Positions 39,923 through 50,641 of a stretch of DNA of 64,000 bases are shown here, one piece after another (the stretch's first letter is position 1; each line of letters starts with the position of its first letter). This stretch comes from an uncultured Erysipelotrichaceae bacterium (lineage in GTDB: Bacteria; Bacillota_I; Bacilli_A; Erysipelotrichales; Erysipelotrichaceae). The translations under genes were made by a program, and so were the position numbers. Under the pieces are notes generated by a model, which saw only the letters and a program-made list of their open reading frames with translations, had not been told where the DNA came from and ran no database searches. The stretch lies in the NCBI GenBank assembly GCA_944325255.1, contig CALUZH010000014.1, positions 1 through 64,000 of the forward strand, given 5' to 3'.

Positions 39923-40666
39923 ATGGAAGAACTTTTATCCGTTATCAATCTGCAAAAAAACTTTGATGAACTGGAAGTATTGAAAGATGTCAGCTTTAGC
40001 GTCAAATCCCGGGAAGCAGTAACCATCATCGGGGCTTCCGGCAGTGGCAAAAGTACCCTTTTACGCTCCATCAATCTCTTGGAAAGACCAAGCGGTGGCC
40101 AAATTTTGTTTCATGGTCAAAATATCATGGAAAACAGCTTTGATGTCAACAGCTATCGCCAAAAAGTGGCCATGGTCTTTCAAAACTTTAATCTTTTCAA
40201 CCATTTAAATGTCCTTCAAAATTGTCTTATCGGTCAAACTAAGGTCAAAAAGATAGGCAAAGACGAAGCTTTGGATAAGGCTCTTTACTATCTAGAAAAA
40301 GTCGGTATGCGGCAATTTAAAGATGCCTATCCGCAAACCCTCTCCGGTGGTCAGAAACAAAGAGTAGCCATTGCCCGCGCCTTAGCCATGGAGCCGGAGA
40401 TTGTTCTTTTTGATGAACCGACTTCGGCCCTTGACCCGGAAATGGTTCAAGAAGTACTTGATATTATGCAAAAACTGGCCAAAGAAGGATTGACGATGAT
40501 TGTGGTAACTCATGAAATGCAATTTGCCCGTGATGTATCCGACAAAGTTATTTTTATGGATAAGGGCATTATCGCGGAAGAAGGCAGTGCCGAAGATATC
40601 TTCGCTCATCCTAAAAATCCGCGAACGATTCAATTTTTATCCCGTTATCGTCAAAGCTTTGTATAA
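39923..40666 (+). CDS. Amino-acid ABC transporter ATP-binding protein, probably lysine
   Basis: 247 residues. Walker [11 protein letters not shown]-loop [11 protein letters not shown], signature [15 protein letters not shown] and Walker [15 protein letters not shown] mark a polar amino-acid importer ATPase. Third gene of the riboswitch operon. A radical SAM gene follows nine bases later on the same strand, possibly with its own -10 element over this gene's stop codon. Confidence 0.95.
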   Translation: MEELLSVINLQKNFDELEVLKDVSFSVKSREAVTIIGASGSGKSTLLRSINLLERPSGGQILFHGQNIMENSFDVNSYRQKVAMVFQNFNLFNHLNVLQNCLIGQTKVKKIGKDEALDKALYYLEKVGMRQFKDAYPQTLSGGQKQRVAIARALAMEPEIVLFDEPTSALDPEMVQEVLDIMQKLAKEGLTMIVVTHEMQFARDVSDKVIFMDKGIIAEEGSAEDIFAHPKNPRTIQFLSRYRQSFV

Positions 40667-40667
40667 T
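40662..40667 (+). promoter_or_regulatory. Possible -10 box of the radical SAM gene
   Basis: TATAAT overlaps the ATPase stop codon and ends eight bases before the radical SAM ATG, which lacks a Shine-Dalgarno. There is no good -35, so support is weak on its own. Confidence 0.35.
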
Positions 40668-40675
40668 ATTAATGC

Positions 40676-41485
40676 ATGATTAAACGTTTTTATCTCGAAA
40701 TAACCAATGCTTGTAACTTAGACTGCCCTTTTTGCGACAATGCCAAGGGGCAGTCTTTTATGTCTTGGGAAGCCTTTGATAAATATAGCGACCAAATAAA
40801 AGAAATAAGCCCCTATGTTTACTTTCATGTTTTGGGCGAACCATTAATGCATCCGCTTTTTGCCGAATTCATGCAAGCGGCAAGCGCTAAGAATTTAAAG
40901 GTTACAATCGTCACTAATGGCAGTCTTTTAAAAAAGCATCCCTCTATTTTGACTTATCCAGCCCTTTATAAATTAGCTATTTCCATTCATAGCATTAAAA
41001 ATCCCGACCGTGAATATCGAAACATTATCAATAACTTAATCGAAGATCCGCGAAAGGCCCATTTGGATTTACGCTTTTATGATCAATTAAATGATAATCA
41101 AAAAGATTATCTTATCGAGCTCAAAGAAAGATATGGCCTTAAAGAAACGAAAATAAAAGGCCAGTATTTATTGACGCCTAATACCAGCCTGAGCAGGCAG
41201 CCGTTTTTCAAATGGCCTTTAATCGATGATCCCTTTAATTCTTCATATGGAACCTGCAAAGGTATAAAGGAAATGCTGGCAATCTTGGTTGACGGTCGTG
41301 TCACAAGTTGTTGTCTTGACCCCTATGGTCATAATCTTTTGGGTGACTTAAATAAAGAAAGTCTCTATGATATTATTAACAGTGATCAATATAAAAAGGT
41401 CATAAACGATCTCAATAATAATTATCTTTCTTTGCCCTTATGCCAAAAATGCACTTATCATCAGCGCTTTACAAAAAGTTCATGA
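40676..41485 (+). CDS. Radical SAM protein with SPASM-like C-terminal domain
   Basis: 269 residues. The N-terminal cluster motif CNLDCPFC (CxxxCxxC) binds the SAM-reducing 4Fe-4S cluster. A C-terminal cysteine-rich region (TCKGIKEM, TSCCLDP, LCQKC) resembles SPASM or twitch auxiliary-cluster domains. The substrate is unknown; no precursor peptide is visible next to it. It follows the lysine transporter closely and overlaps the convergent methyltransferase gene by 25 bases. It may be cotranscribed with the transporter or use the -10 at 40662. Confidence 0.88.
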   Translation: MIKRFYLEITNACNLDCPFCDNAKGQSFMSWEAFDKYSDQIKEISPYVYFHVLGEPLMHPLFAEFMQAASAKNLKVTIVTNGSLLKKHPSILTYPALYKLAISIHSIKNPDREYRNIINNLIEDPRKAHLDLRFYDQLNDNQKDYLIELKERYGLKETKIKGQYLLTPNTSLSRQPFFKWPLIDDPFNSSYGTCKGIKEMLAILVDGRVTSCCLDPYGHNLLGDLNKESLYDIINSDQYKKVINDLNNNYLSLPLCQKCTYHQRFTKSS

Positions 41486-42159
41486 AAGACGATTGCCGAA
41501 GATGCTTCAATACCTAAGCTTACATTTGCCGCTTTCTTTAAATAGAATGTTTCATCCTTCATTTCTTTATATTCACCATTAGCCAATAAGACGCTGAAAG
41601 GTTTATCAAATTGCGTCTTTTTTAATTCTGTGCCCTCATTGGCCAAAAGATAAAGCTTTTGCTTAGGATAATCTTTAAGATAAGAAGCGATATCGTTATA
41701 AGCGACAATATTGGTATGAAAGATAGCTCCCATGCTGGCTCTGACGGTGCGGGGTGAAAAAAGATCGAGTCGGGAATCAATTAAAACGATATTCTTAAAA
41801 TCAAAAGAAACCGCCGAACGTAATGTCGTACCCAGATTTCCTTCATCATCATAGCGATATAAAACAACATGCTCCGCTTTTTTTAAGGTCTTTTTAAACT
41901 TTTTGAAAACGGCAATGCAATAACAATTTTCCTTAAGCGACAAGGCTTGAATTAAACGATTATCATAAGCGATGGGAATAGCATATTCTTTAGCCATCGC
42001 TAATAATTTATGCAAATAAATATTATCTTTGACATCCTGGCTTAAGTATATGCCGACAATTTCCTGCGGTATGCCTTTTAAAGCTTCCATTGTCAAAGAC
42101 ATGCCAAGAGTATAACTGAAGGGACTTTGAAGGGAATAATTTTTAAGTTCATTAATCAT
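41461..42159 (-). CDS. TrmH/SpoU-family RNA methyltransferase, divergent
   Basis: 232 residues. SPOUT motif 1 is recognisable (DDEGNLGTTLRSAVSF with Asn and Arg) and motif 2 has an NGEYKEM glycine-glutamate. Motif 3, normally SLNVSVA, reads VSLGIEASSA, so the usual Asn is Gly. The N-terminal part is a small, weakly conserved substrate domain. The target RNA is unknown; 2'-O-methylation of rRNA or tRNA is the default expectation. There is no Shine-Dalgarno; the -10 box ends six bases before the ATG. Confidence 0.8.
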   Translation of the reverse strand: MINELKNYSLQSPFSYTLGMSLTMEALKGIPQEIVGIYLSQDVKDNIYLHKLLAMAKEYAIPIAYDNRLIQALSLKENCYCIAVFKKFKKTLKKAEHVVLYRYDDEGNLGTTLRSAVSFDFKNIVLIDSRLDLFSPRTVRASMGAIFHTNIVAYNDIASYLKDYPKQKLYLLANEGTELKKTQFDKPFSVLLANGEYKEMKDETFYLKKAANVSLGIEASSAIVFHELFVKR

Positions 42160-42165
42160 GTCTTA

Positions 42166-42194
42166 ATTATAGGCATATAAAAAAAGGAAGGCAA
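42166..42194 (-). promoter_or_regulatory. Promoter of the SpoU-type methyltransferase gene
   Basis: TTGCCT (42189-42194), 17-base spacer and TATAAT (42166-42171) on the minus strand. The -35 lies within the clpB terminator stem, and the -10 ends six bases before the ATG, predicting a leaderless transcript. Confidence 0.65.
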
Positions 42195-42206
42195 TGTGCC
42201 TTCCTT
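42178..42206 (-). terminator. Terminator after clpB
   Basis: A ten-base perfect stem AAGGAAGGCA-CAT-TGCCTTCCTT followed by TTTTTTTA on the minus strand, beginning at the clpB stop. Confidence 0.9.
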
Positions 42207-44755
42207 TAATTATCTTCACGAATTATAAAGTTTTCGCCATCAACATCGACAAGAATATTCTTAGCTGCCGGATTGGCCAAGATATAACGGGCTAAGATCG
42301 ATTCCACAGCTTTTTGAATATAACGTTTCATCGGTCTGGCACCATAATCAGGATCAAAGCCTCTTTCGACAATTCTTTCTACCGCCGCGTCGCTAAAGCG
42401 TAAACTTACTTCATTTTCCGCCAAACGCTCTTTCAATTGACGGATAAACTTCAAAGCAATATCTTTAATGACATGTTCATCAAGCGGATTGAAGATGACA
42501 ATCTCATCAATACGGTTAATAAATTCCGGTTTGAATGTCGCTTTGACAATAGCCTCATAGGCCGCTTTCTTTTTCTCGGCATCTTTTTCAAAGGCATATT
42601 CACTGCCCAGATTAGAAGTCATGATAATAATAGTATTCTTGAAGTCTACGGTTACTCCCTTGGAATCGGTTATCCGACCGTCGTCCAGAATCTGCAATAA
42701 GATATTGAAGACATCCGGATGGGCCTTTTCGATTTCATCCAAAAGGACGATAGAATATGGTTTACGTCTGACCGCTTCAGTCAATTGGCCGCCCTCTTCA
42801 TAACCGACATATCCCGGAGGTGCACCGATTAAACGGGAAACCGAATGTTTCTCCATATATTCGGACATATCGATACGGACAATCTTGCTTTCATCATCGA
42901 AAAGCTGTTCGGCCAAGGCCTTGGCTACTTCCGTTTTACCGACACCGGTAGGACCTAAGAATAAGAAGGAGCCGATAGGTCTGGTGAGATCGGATATTTG
43001 GGCCTTATTGCGCAATATCGCATCGGTTACCAGGTCTAAGGCTTCAGCCTGACCCATAACCCGATTAGCCAAAATCTTATCAAGATTTAAGAGCTTTTCT
43101 CTTTCGGTCGACATCAACTTGCTTACTTCGATATGCGTCCACTTGCTGACAACTTTGGCAATAGCTTCTTCATCAACAATTTCCTGGATCATCTTTTCAT
43201 TTTCCGCAATTTCCAAAGAAGCCAATTTCTTATTTAAATTCGGAATAGTCTCATATTGTAACTTGGCCGCTTCCTCATAGCGGGCCTCGTTTTGCGCAGT
43301 GGTAAAATCAAGTTTAGCTTTTTCAATCTCCGCCTTAATATTCTTTGATTCTTCAAGCTGACTTTTTTCTTTAGACCACTTGTCATACATCTTATCCTTT
43401 TTGACTTTGAGTTCTCGAAGTTCTTTGCGCAATTCTTCAAGACGCAATTTAGAGCGTTCATCGGTTTCCTTCTTTAAAGAAACTTCTTCAATCTCCAGCT
43501 GTCTTATTTTGCGGATAAGCTCGTCAAGTTCACTTGGCATTGAGTCCATTTCAACCCTGATGGCAGCACAGGCTTCATCAATCAAATCAATTGCCTTATC
43601 CGGAAGGAAACGGTCGGTAATATAACGATCAGACAAAGTGGCGGCAGCAATGATGGCCTCATCTTTAATCCTGACACCATGATGGGATTCAAAGCGGTCT
43701 TTTAAGCCCCGCAATATCGATACCGTATCTTCGACACTTGGTTCTTCGACAATAATCTTTTGGAAACGTCTTTCTAATGCCGCGTCTTTTTCAATATATT
43801 GACGATATTCATCAAAAGTAGTCGAACCAATACACTTTAATTCGCCACGTGCCAGCATCGGTTTTAAAAGATTGGCCGCATCCATGGCACCTTCGGTTTT
43901 ACCGGCACCAACCAGATTATGTATTTCATCAATAAAAAGGATGACACCGCCTTCTTTATCCTTTACGGCTTTTAAGACGGCCTTAAGACGCTCTTCAAAT
44001 TCGCCACGATACTTGGCACCGGCAATGAGTGAACCCATATCAAGTTCAATGAGTTCCTTATCTTTTAAGCCGAAAGGCACATCCCCGTTCATAATCCGCC
44101 AGGCCAAGCCTTCGACAATGGCTGTTTTACCGACACCCGGTTCACCGATTAATACCGGATTATTTTTGGTCTTACGGGATAAAATCTCAATCACCCGACG
44201 AATTTCTTCATCGCGGCCGATAACCGGATCGATCTTACCGGATTTGACATCATCAACCAAATTATGACCATATTTTTCCAGTGGATTTAAGTTATTTTCC
44301 TGTCCTTGATCTTTAATCATAGTATCACCTCGCATTTCTTTTTCTTTAGAAAAAAGACTTTCCTTATCTAAACTGATATATTGACGAAGTTTTTGAGCCA
44401 AACTGTCTTCGGCAAATAATAGGCAGATGAAAAAGACAAAGGCTCCCAAATATTCATCGCCCCGATCTTTAGCTATCTTAAAAGCTTCGTTGAAAGTTTT
44501 ATAGACCTCTTGGGAAAGATGCGGCTCTGTGCCATTATCAACAAGCGGTAAACGATTTAAGGCATCGTCAGTAGCAGTCCGCATTTTTTCACTTTGTCCC
44601 CCGGCTTTCTCAATGAAAGAAAGAATATCTTCATCATCTAAAAAAGCTTTAAATAAGTGGGCAGAAGTCAATTCGGGATTGTTCATCTCTTTGCATAAAG
44701 TAATAGCCTTGAGCAAAATAGCCTGTAATTTTTCTGTTAAATGTTCATAATCCAT
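42206..44755 (-). CDS. clpB: ATP-dependent disaggregase ClpB
   Basis: 849 residues: N-domain (1-145), AAA1 with [14 protein letters not shown], a middle coiled-coil domain (about 395-520) and AAA2 with [15 protein letters not shown]. The middle domain and the absence of a ClpP-binding loop mark ClpB rather than ClpC. It rescues aggregates together with DnaK, whose genes lie directly upstream. A CIRCE element lies between dnaJ and clpB, so HrcA control is likely. The Shine-Dalgarno AAAGGAGG precedes the ATG. Confidence 0.97.
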   Translation of the reverse strand: MDYEHLTEKLQAILLKAITLCKEMNNPELTSAHLFKAFLDDEDILSFIEKAGGQSEKMRTATDDALNRLPLVDNGTEPHLSQEVYKTFNEAFKIAKDRGDEYLGAFVFFICLLFAEDSLAQKLRQYISLDKESLFSKEKEMRGDTMIKDQGQENNLNPLEKYGHNLVDDVKSGKIDPVIGRDEEIRRVIEILSRKTKNNPVLIGEPGVGKTAIVEGLAWRIMNGDVPFGLKDKELIELDMGSLIAGAKYRGEFEERLKAVLKAVKDKEGGVILFIDEIHNLVGAGKTEGAMDAANLLKPMLARGELKCIGSTTFDEYRQYIEKDAALERRFQKIIVEEPSVEDTVSILRGLKDRFESHHGVRIKDEAIIAAATLSDRYITDRFLPDKAIDLIDEACAAIRVEMDSMPSELDELIRKIRQLEIEEVSLKKETDERSKLRLEELRKELRELKVKKDKMYDKWSKEKSQLEESKNIKAEIEKAKLDFTTAQNEARYEEAAKLQYETIPNLNKKLASLEIAENEKMIQEIVDEEAIAKVVSKWTHIEVSKLMSTEREKLLNLDKILANRVMGQAEALDLVTDAILRNKAQISDLTRPIGSFLFLGPTGVGKTEVAKALAEQLFDDESKIVRIDMSEYMEKHSVSRLIGAPPGYVGYEEGGQLTEAVRRKPYSIVLLDEIEKAHPDVFNILLQILDDGRITDSKGVTVDFKNTIIIMTSNLGSEYAFEKDAEKKKAAYEAIVKATFKPEFINRIDEIVIFNPLDEHVIKDIALKFIRQLKERLAENEVSLRFSDAAVERIVERGFDPDYGARPMKRYIQKAVESILARYILANPAAKNILVDVDGENFIIREDN

Positions 44756-44768
44756 ATATAACCTCCTT

Positions 44769-44795
44769 TTAGCACTTCATTATTAAGAGTGCTAA
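44769..44795. promoter_or_regulatory. CIRCE element upstream of clpB
   Basis: TTAGCACTT-N9-GAGTGCTAA, one mismatch from the HrcA operator consensus TTAGCACTC-N9-GAGTGCTAA. It sits just before the clpB Shine-Dalgarno. I see no clean promoter in the 70 bases before clpB. Confidence 0.9.
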
Positions 44796-44810
44796 TGAAA
44801 CGGCTTTTGA

Positions 44811-44832
44811 AAGTAAGGATTACTCCTTACTT
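44811..44832 (-). terminator. Hairpin between dnaJ and clpB
   Basis: A nine-base perfect stem AAGTAAGGA-GTAA-TCCTTACTT overlapping the dnaJ stop, with only a short TTTC after it. It may be a leaky terminator or an RNA-stabilising 3' end. Confidence 0.5.
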
Positions 44833-45960
44833 AAATTGACGCTTGAACTTTTCAAAAACGGATTCTTTCTTATTGCTGCGATTAGCTAATTGGCTATAAA
44901 GATCACGTTCTTCTTTAGTCAGTTTTTTCGGAATTGTTACTTCTACTTCGACATATTCGTCACCCCGATTGTCGGAGCGCAAATCCTTGACCCCGTAACC
45001 CTTGATCCGCAATTGCTGATTCGGTTGGGTACCGGCTGGAATAGTCAATTCGACATCGCCATGGACTGTCGGTACATCGATAGTGCAACCCAGAGTGGCA
45101 TCAATGGCCGAAATAGGTACTTTGATATGAATATTATTGCCTTCACGGATGAAATATTGATGAGGACGGACATTAATTTCAATATATAAGTCACCGTTTG
45201 GTCCGCCGTTTGTACCTCTTTCACCCATACCGGCAACCCGGATTTGCTGACCGGAATTAATGCCGGCCGGAATAGATACTTCAACTTCTTCCCGACGATG
45301 AATATAACCTTCGCCGCCACACTTATCACAATGTCTTTTAATATGCTTACCACTGCCATGACAATCCGGACATTCGGTAACTTGTTGCATAATACCGAAG
45401 GCCGTACGGGTTTGTCTGGTCACATGGCCTGTACCATGACAAGTCGGACAAGTTTCGATATCCGCACTGGAATATGCTCCTGAACCATGACAGGCATCAC
45501 ACATCTTATCAACATCAACATGGATGAGCTTATCAACCCCATGAATGGCATCAAGAAAGTCGATAGTCATGGTCGTATAGCGATTTTCTCCCTTAGTCGG
45601 ACCGTTATTTCGTCTTTGCCGATTACCGCCAAAGCCAAAACCGCTAAAGCCGCCCGTAAAGGATGAAAAGATATCATTCAAATCATCCATATTGAAGCCG
45701 CCAAAGCCGCTGCCAAAGCCGCCTTGCGAGAAGTTTCCGTCAACTCCGGCATGTCCGAAACGGTCATAATTAGCCTTCTTTTCAGGGTTGGATAAAACTT
45801 CATATGCTTCATTTACTTCTTTAAATTTTTCTTCGGCATCCGGGGACTTATTAATATCGGGATGGTATTTTTTGGCCATCTGACGATAGGCTTTTTTTAT
45901 TTCATCTTCACTGGCGCCTTTTGAAAGACCTAGCACTTCATAATAATCTCTTTTTGCCAT
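44827..45960 (-). CDS. dnaJ: Co-chaperone DnaJ (type I)
   Basis: 377 residues: J domain (2-66) with the HPD motif in KKYHPDINK, a Gly/Phe-rich linker, a zinc domain with four CxxCxGxG repeats ([32 protein letters not shown]) and the substrate-binding C-terminal domain. It stimulates the DnaK ATPase and delivers clients. It lies 59 bases after dnaK across a hairpin. Confidence 0.98.
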   Translation of the reverse strand: MAKRDYYEVLGLSKGASEDEIKKAYRQMAKKYHPDINKSPDAEEKFKEVNEAYEVLSNPEKKANYDRFGHAGVDGNFSQGGFGSGFGGFNMDDLNDIFSSFTGGFSGFGFGGNRQRRNNGPTKGENRYTTMTIDFLDAIHGVDKLIHVDVDKMCDACHGSGAYSSADIETCPTCHGTGHVTRQTRTAFGIMQQVTECPDCHGSGKHIKRHCDKCGGEGYIHRREEVEVSIPAGINSGQQIRVAGMGERGTNGGPNGDLYIEINVRPHQYFIREGNNIHIKVPISAIDATLGCTIDVPTVHGDVELTIPAGTQPNQQLRIKGYGVKDLRSDNRGDEYVEVEVTIPKKLTKEERDLYSQLANRSNKKESVFEKFKRQFK

Positions 45961-45986
45961 ATTAACCCTCCGTCACTAGTAAAGAT

Positions 45987-46015
45987 TTCATCCCCAAGCA
46001 GGGCTCAGGGATGAA
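45987..46015 (-). other. Intercistronic hairpin between dnaK and dnaJ
   Basis: On the minus strand TTCATCCC and GGGATGAA form an eight-base stem around a 13-base loop, with no T run. It could act as a processing or stability element that sets the dnaK:dnaJ ratio. Confidence 0.4.
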
Positions 46016-46019
46016 GATA

Positions 46020-47846
<1,827 letters not shown>

Positions 47847-48434
47847 TTATTCTGAAACTTTTACCATACTGGCTCGCAATATGCGATCTTTCAACATATA
47901 TCCTTTCTGCAAGACCTCAACTACCACTCCGGCCTTTTTGCCTTCTACTTTGGCCGTCATAATGGCCTGATGGTAATTGGGATCAAAATCTTTATCCAAA
48001 GCATCAATCTCCGTAACACCTTCTTTATTAAGAGCTTCTTTAAGCTGACGATAAATCATTTCAACGCCCTTATAAAAAGCATCGTCTTCATCTTTCGCTC
48101 CCTGGCTTAAGGCTCTTTCGAAGTTGTCGATAACCGGCAGGATATCAAGGGCAAAGCTTTGAATCCGATACTTGCGACTGTTTTCCGCTTCCGCCTTCAG
48201 TCGTTTTTGCATATTCTCGGTATCGGCATAAGCTCGGGCATAATCATTTTTCAATTTATCGATTTCTTTTTCCAAATCTTCAATTGTCGCCCTTAGCTTG
48301 GTCGTTTCGTCTTCTTCGGGTATCGGCGCTTCTTCAGGAGAAAGTTCCACAACCTTCTCTTCTTCATCGCTCAAAACATCGAGATCTTTATTTTGATCTT
48401 CTTTTTTTTCTTCCTTAATCTCTTGCTTATCCAT
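47847..48434 (-). CDS. grpE: Nucleotide exchange factor GrpE
   Basis: 195 residues from the ATG at 48434; the ATG six bases earlier sits directly against the AAAGGA site. An acidic N-terminal tail and long dimer helix (about 20-100) precede the beta-wing domain, which has VTEIDALDKDFDPNYHQAIM and the LQKGYMLKDRILRASMVKV end. It exchanges ADP on DnaK. Confidence 0.96.
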   Translation of the reverse strand: MDKQEIKEEKKEDQNKDLDVLSDEEEKVVELSPEEAPIPEEDETTKLRATIEDLEKEIDKLKNDYARAYADTENMQKRLKAEAENSRKYRIQSFALDILPVIDNFERALSQGAKDEDDAFYKGVEMIYRQLKEALNKEGVTEIDALDKDFDPNYHQAIMTAKVEGKKAGVVVEVLQKGYMLKDRILRASMVKVSE

Positions 48435-48446
48435 GAGCATTCCTTT

Positions 48447-49457
48447 CTACTTATATATCTTTTCCAATTCTTTGGTAATAAAATCAAGTAAACCGATAAT
48501 ACGATCATACTGCATACGGTTTGGACCGACAACCATCAACTTGACCGTGTCTTGTTTACTGACCTTAATGTCACTTGAAACTACAGCCAAATCATCCATC
48601 CAAACCAGCTCGGTTCCTTCGCTGGTTACAACCATCAGCGAATTTTCATCATCGTTATGACCTAAATTCCGCCATAAGCCCGGATCATCGAGCATCTTGA
48701 CAAAATTCTTAAGTTTTTCGATATCATGAAATTCCGGCTGATAAAGCATATTGCCGGTGCCCTGAAAATAAAGGGTTTCCGAAGCAAACTTTACAAAGGC
48801 TCCGGCAAAGGCATTAAATAACATCTCATGCCTTTTGACATTCTCTGATAAAATCGGTCTTAGAGCTTCGAGCCTTTCCGGCAAATCAATAATCGCCGTT
48901 CCTTTTAAACGATCATTTAAGATTTCCGTACAGGTCTGAATATCCTCTAATGATACCGCATCAGGGAAATTAAATATCTTATTTTCGGTATGACCGAGAT
49001 TGGTAATAAAGATACAAACCGCCGTCTTATCATCTATCGGGAAAAGTTTAAGATGTTCAAGGGTTTGCTTAGAGGCATCAGGTCCTAAAACCCCGCTGGT
49101 GAGATTGGTCATATCCGAAATAATCTTGCAGCTTTCCTTGATGGCATCTTCAACATCCATCGATTCTTTTTGGAAGATATTGCTTAAAGCATACTTAACT
49201 TCCTCTTCGACCGGCCGTTGTAAAAGATGTTCGCAATAAAATTGATAACCCTTGTTCGAAGGGACTCTGCCGGCTGAAGTATGCGGTTTTTCAAGGTATC
49301 CCATCAATTCCAAGGTCGCCATATCATTACGGATCGTCGCACTGGAATAAGGAAGTTTATACTTGTCGACCAGCGTCTTGGAACCGACCGGCTCCGCTGT
49401 GGCAATGAATTCTTCCACGATGGCCTTCAAAATCTCAATTCTGCGGGCTGTCAACAT
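48447..49457 (-). CDS. hrcA: Heat-inducible transcription repressor HrcA
   Basis: 336 residues from the ATG at 49457. An in-frame GTG at 49469 overlaps the AGGAGG Shine-Dalgarno and was rejected. The N-terminal winged helix (MLTARRIEILKAIVEEFIATAEPVGSKTL, SSATIRNDMATLE) binds CIRCE; the GAF-like C-terminal domain follows. It is the first gene of the operon, autoregulated through two CIRCE-like sites. GroE would normally set its activity. Confidence 0.97.
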   Translation of the reverse strand: MLTARRIEILKAIVEEFIATAEPVGSKTLVDKYKLPYSSATIRNDMATLELMGYLEKPHTSAGRVPSNKGYQFYCEHLLQRPVEEEVKYALSNIFQKESMDVEDAIKESCKIISDMTNLTSGVLGPDASKQTLEHLKLFPIDDKTAVCIFITNLGHTENKIFNFPDAVSLEDIQTCTEILNDRLKGTAIIDLPERLEALRPILSENVKRHEMLFNAFAGAFVKFASETLYFQGTGNMLYQPEFHDIEKLKNFVKMLDDPGLWRNLGHNDDENSLMVVTSEGTELVWMDDLAVVSSDIKVSKQDTVKLMVVGPNRMQYDRIIGLLDFITKELEKIYK

Positions 49458-49473
49458 GTTTTCTTCCACCTCC

Positions 49474-49500
49474 TTAGCACTCCATATCTCTTATTGCTAA
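49474..49500. promoter_or_regulatory. CIRCE-like element 1 upstream of hrcA
   Basis: TTAGCACTC-N9-TATTGCTAA: one perfect and one degenerate half site, located just downstream of the hrcA promoter near the leader start. Confidence 0.8.
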
Positions 49501-49503
49501 CTT

Positions 49504-49532
49504 AATATAATACATATTATTAGCACTGTCAA
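49504..49532 (-). promoter_or_regulatory. Promoter of hrcA-grpE-dnaK-dnaJ
   Basis: A strong sigma-A promoter on the minus strand: TTGACA (49527-49532), 17-base spacer and TATATT (49504-49509). Its -35 lies inside CIRCE-like element 2. Confidence 0.88.
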
Positions 49533-49546
49533 TACTTGTGTGCTAA
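49520..49546. promoter_or_regulatory. CIRCE-like element 2 upstream of hrcA
   Basis: TTAGCACTG-N9-GTGTGCTAA, one mismatch in each half relative to the CIRCE consensus, overlapping the -35 of the hrcA promoter. Confidence 0.85.
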
Positions 49547-49570
49547 ATTTATTCATTTTTTCAAAATAAT

Positions 49571-49595
49571 TTAAAAACCGCTTATTTCAGCGGCT
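49571..49595 (-). terminator. Terminator after ftsW-rsmD-coaD
   Basis: On the minus strand AGCCGCT-GAAATA-AGCGGT followed by TTTTTAAATT, 12 bases after the coaD stop. Confidence 0.8.
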
Positions 49596-49606
49596 AAATA
49601 AACAAA

Positions 49607-50098
49607 TTAAAGATTATTTTTCCCGGTCAGTTTTAGTAAAACCTCATCTTTTATCGGCTCCGGAATAAAGTGTGATAAGTCACCTCCAAATAAAGCGACC
49701 TCCTTGGCAATCGATGAAGATAAAAAAGAAAATTCCGGTTTAGAAACCAAAAAAACAGTTTCGATATCCTTATCAAGATACATATTAGAAGTAGCTTGGG
49801 CCAATTCATATTCATAATCGGCTATTGCCCGGATACCACGAACCAGGGCATGACAACCATATTCCTTAGCGAGCTTTACCGTTAAACCGTCGCTGCTGGT
49901 AACATGGACATTTTTTAAATGACCGATACATTTTTTAATCATCATTTCCCGTTCAGCCGTTTTAAAAAAACATTTTTTGCGGGGATTAAGCATAATGGCG
50001 ACAATAAGTTCATCAAACATACCGGCCGCCCTTTCAATAATATCTAAATGTCCGCAAGTCAAAGGATCAAAGGTTCCCGGATACAAAGCCTTGGTCAA
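49607..50098 (-). CDS. coaD: Pantetheine-phosphate adenylyltransferase
   Basis: 163 residues. Converts 4'-phosphopantetheine to dephospho-CoA. The nucleotidyltransferase motif PGTFDPLTCGHLDII, the VRGIRAIADYEYE segment and the SSSIAKEVA motif are intact. The next step, dephospho-CoA kinase, is encoded as a fusion with MutM at 57309. Its gene follows rsmD by three bases, the common rsmD-coaD pairing. Confidence 0.97.
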   Translation of the reverse strand: MTKALYPGTFDPLTCGHLDIIERAAGMFDELIVAIMLNPRKKCFFKTAEREMMIKKCIGHLKNVHVTSSDGLTVKLAKEYGCHALVRGIRAIADYEYELAQATSNMYLDKDIETVFLVSKPEFSFLSSSIAKEVALFGGDLSHFIPEPIKDEVLLKLTGKNNL

Positions 50099-50101
50099 AA
50101 A

Positions 50102-50641
50102 TCATTCCTCCTTCATAAAATAGTTTAATTGGCTTATGCCATAAGTTTTAATTTTTAATAAATTAAAATGATCATATGGACAATCAATAGTTGTGCCCTT
50201 ACGGTTTTCAATAATAAGCAAGCCCTTATTTTTTAATAGCCCATAATCTTCAAGTAAGGAAAATAAGATATCATAATCTTCAAAAGCATAGGGCGGATCA
50301 GCAAAGATGATATCAAAACTTTCCCCTTTTAAATGTTTTAAAAGACTCTGCCAATCCTCGTTATATACCTTGGCCTCAATAGCTAATTTTTGAAGATTGG
50401 CTTTTATAATCTTGCAAGCCTTGGGATTGATGTCATTAAAAGTGGCTTTGAAGGCTCCGCGTGATAGAGCTTCAATGCCGACAGCTCCCGAACCGGCAAA
50501 AAGATCAAGGAAAAACAGGCCCTCAATATCACCAAGACTTGAAAAAAGTGCCTCTTTGACCATATCTTTGGTCGGTCTGGTGTCCGCTCCTTCCAAGGTC
50601 ATAAGATTAAGATGACGATATTTACCGGCTATTATTCGCAT
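50102..50641 (-). CDS. rsmD: 16S rRNA (guanine-966-N2)-methyltransferase RsmD
   Basis: 179 residues. N-terminal MRIIAGKYRHLNL and the Rossmann motif FLDLFAGSGAVGIEALSRGA, with the base-binding DPPY motif (IIFADPPYAFEDYD), identify RsmD. It overlaps the upstream ftsW/rodA gene by 20 bases. Confidence 0.95.
   Translation of the reverse strand: MRIIAGKYRHLNLMTLEGADTRPTKDMVKEALFSSLGDIEGLFFLDLFAGSGAVGIEALSRGAFKATFNDINPKACKIIKANLQKLAIEAKVYNEDWQSLLKHLKGESFDIIFADPPYAFEDYDILFSLLEDYGLLKNKGLLIIENRKGTTIDCPYDHFNLLKIKTYGISQLNYFMKEE

Noticed and set aside
45045-45359. 104-codon frame inside dnaJ on the same strand, and many similar open frames inside real genes on both strands
   Set aside because: They lie within well-identified genes in other frames, have no motifs, and are explained by codon bias of the real genes.
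49457-49469. GTG start for hrcA at 49469
   Set aside because: It overlaps the AGGAGG ribosome-binding site; the ATG at 49457 gives the canonical HrcA N-terminus.
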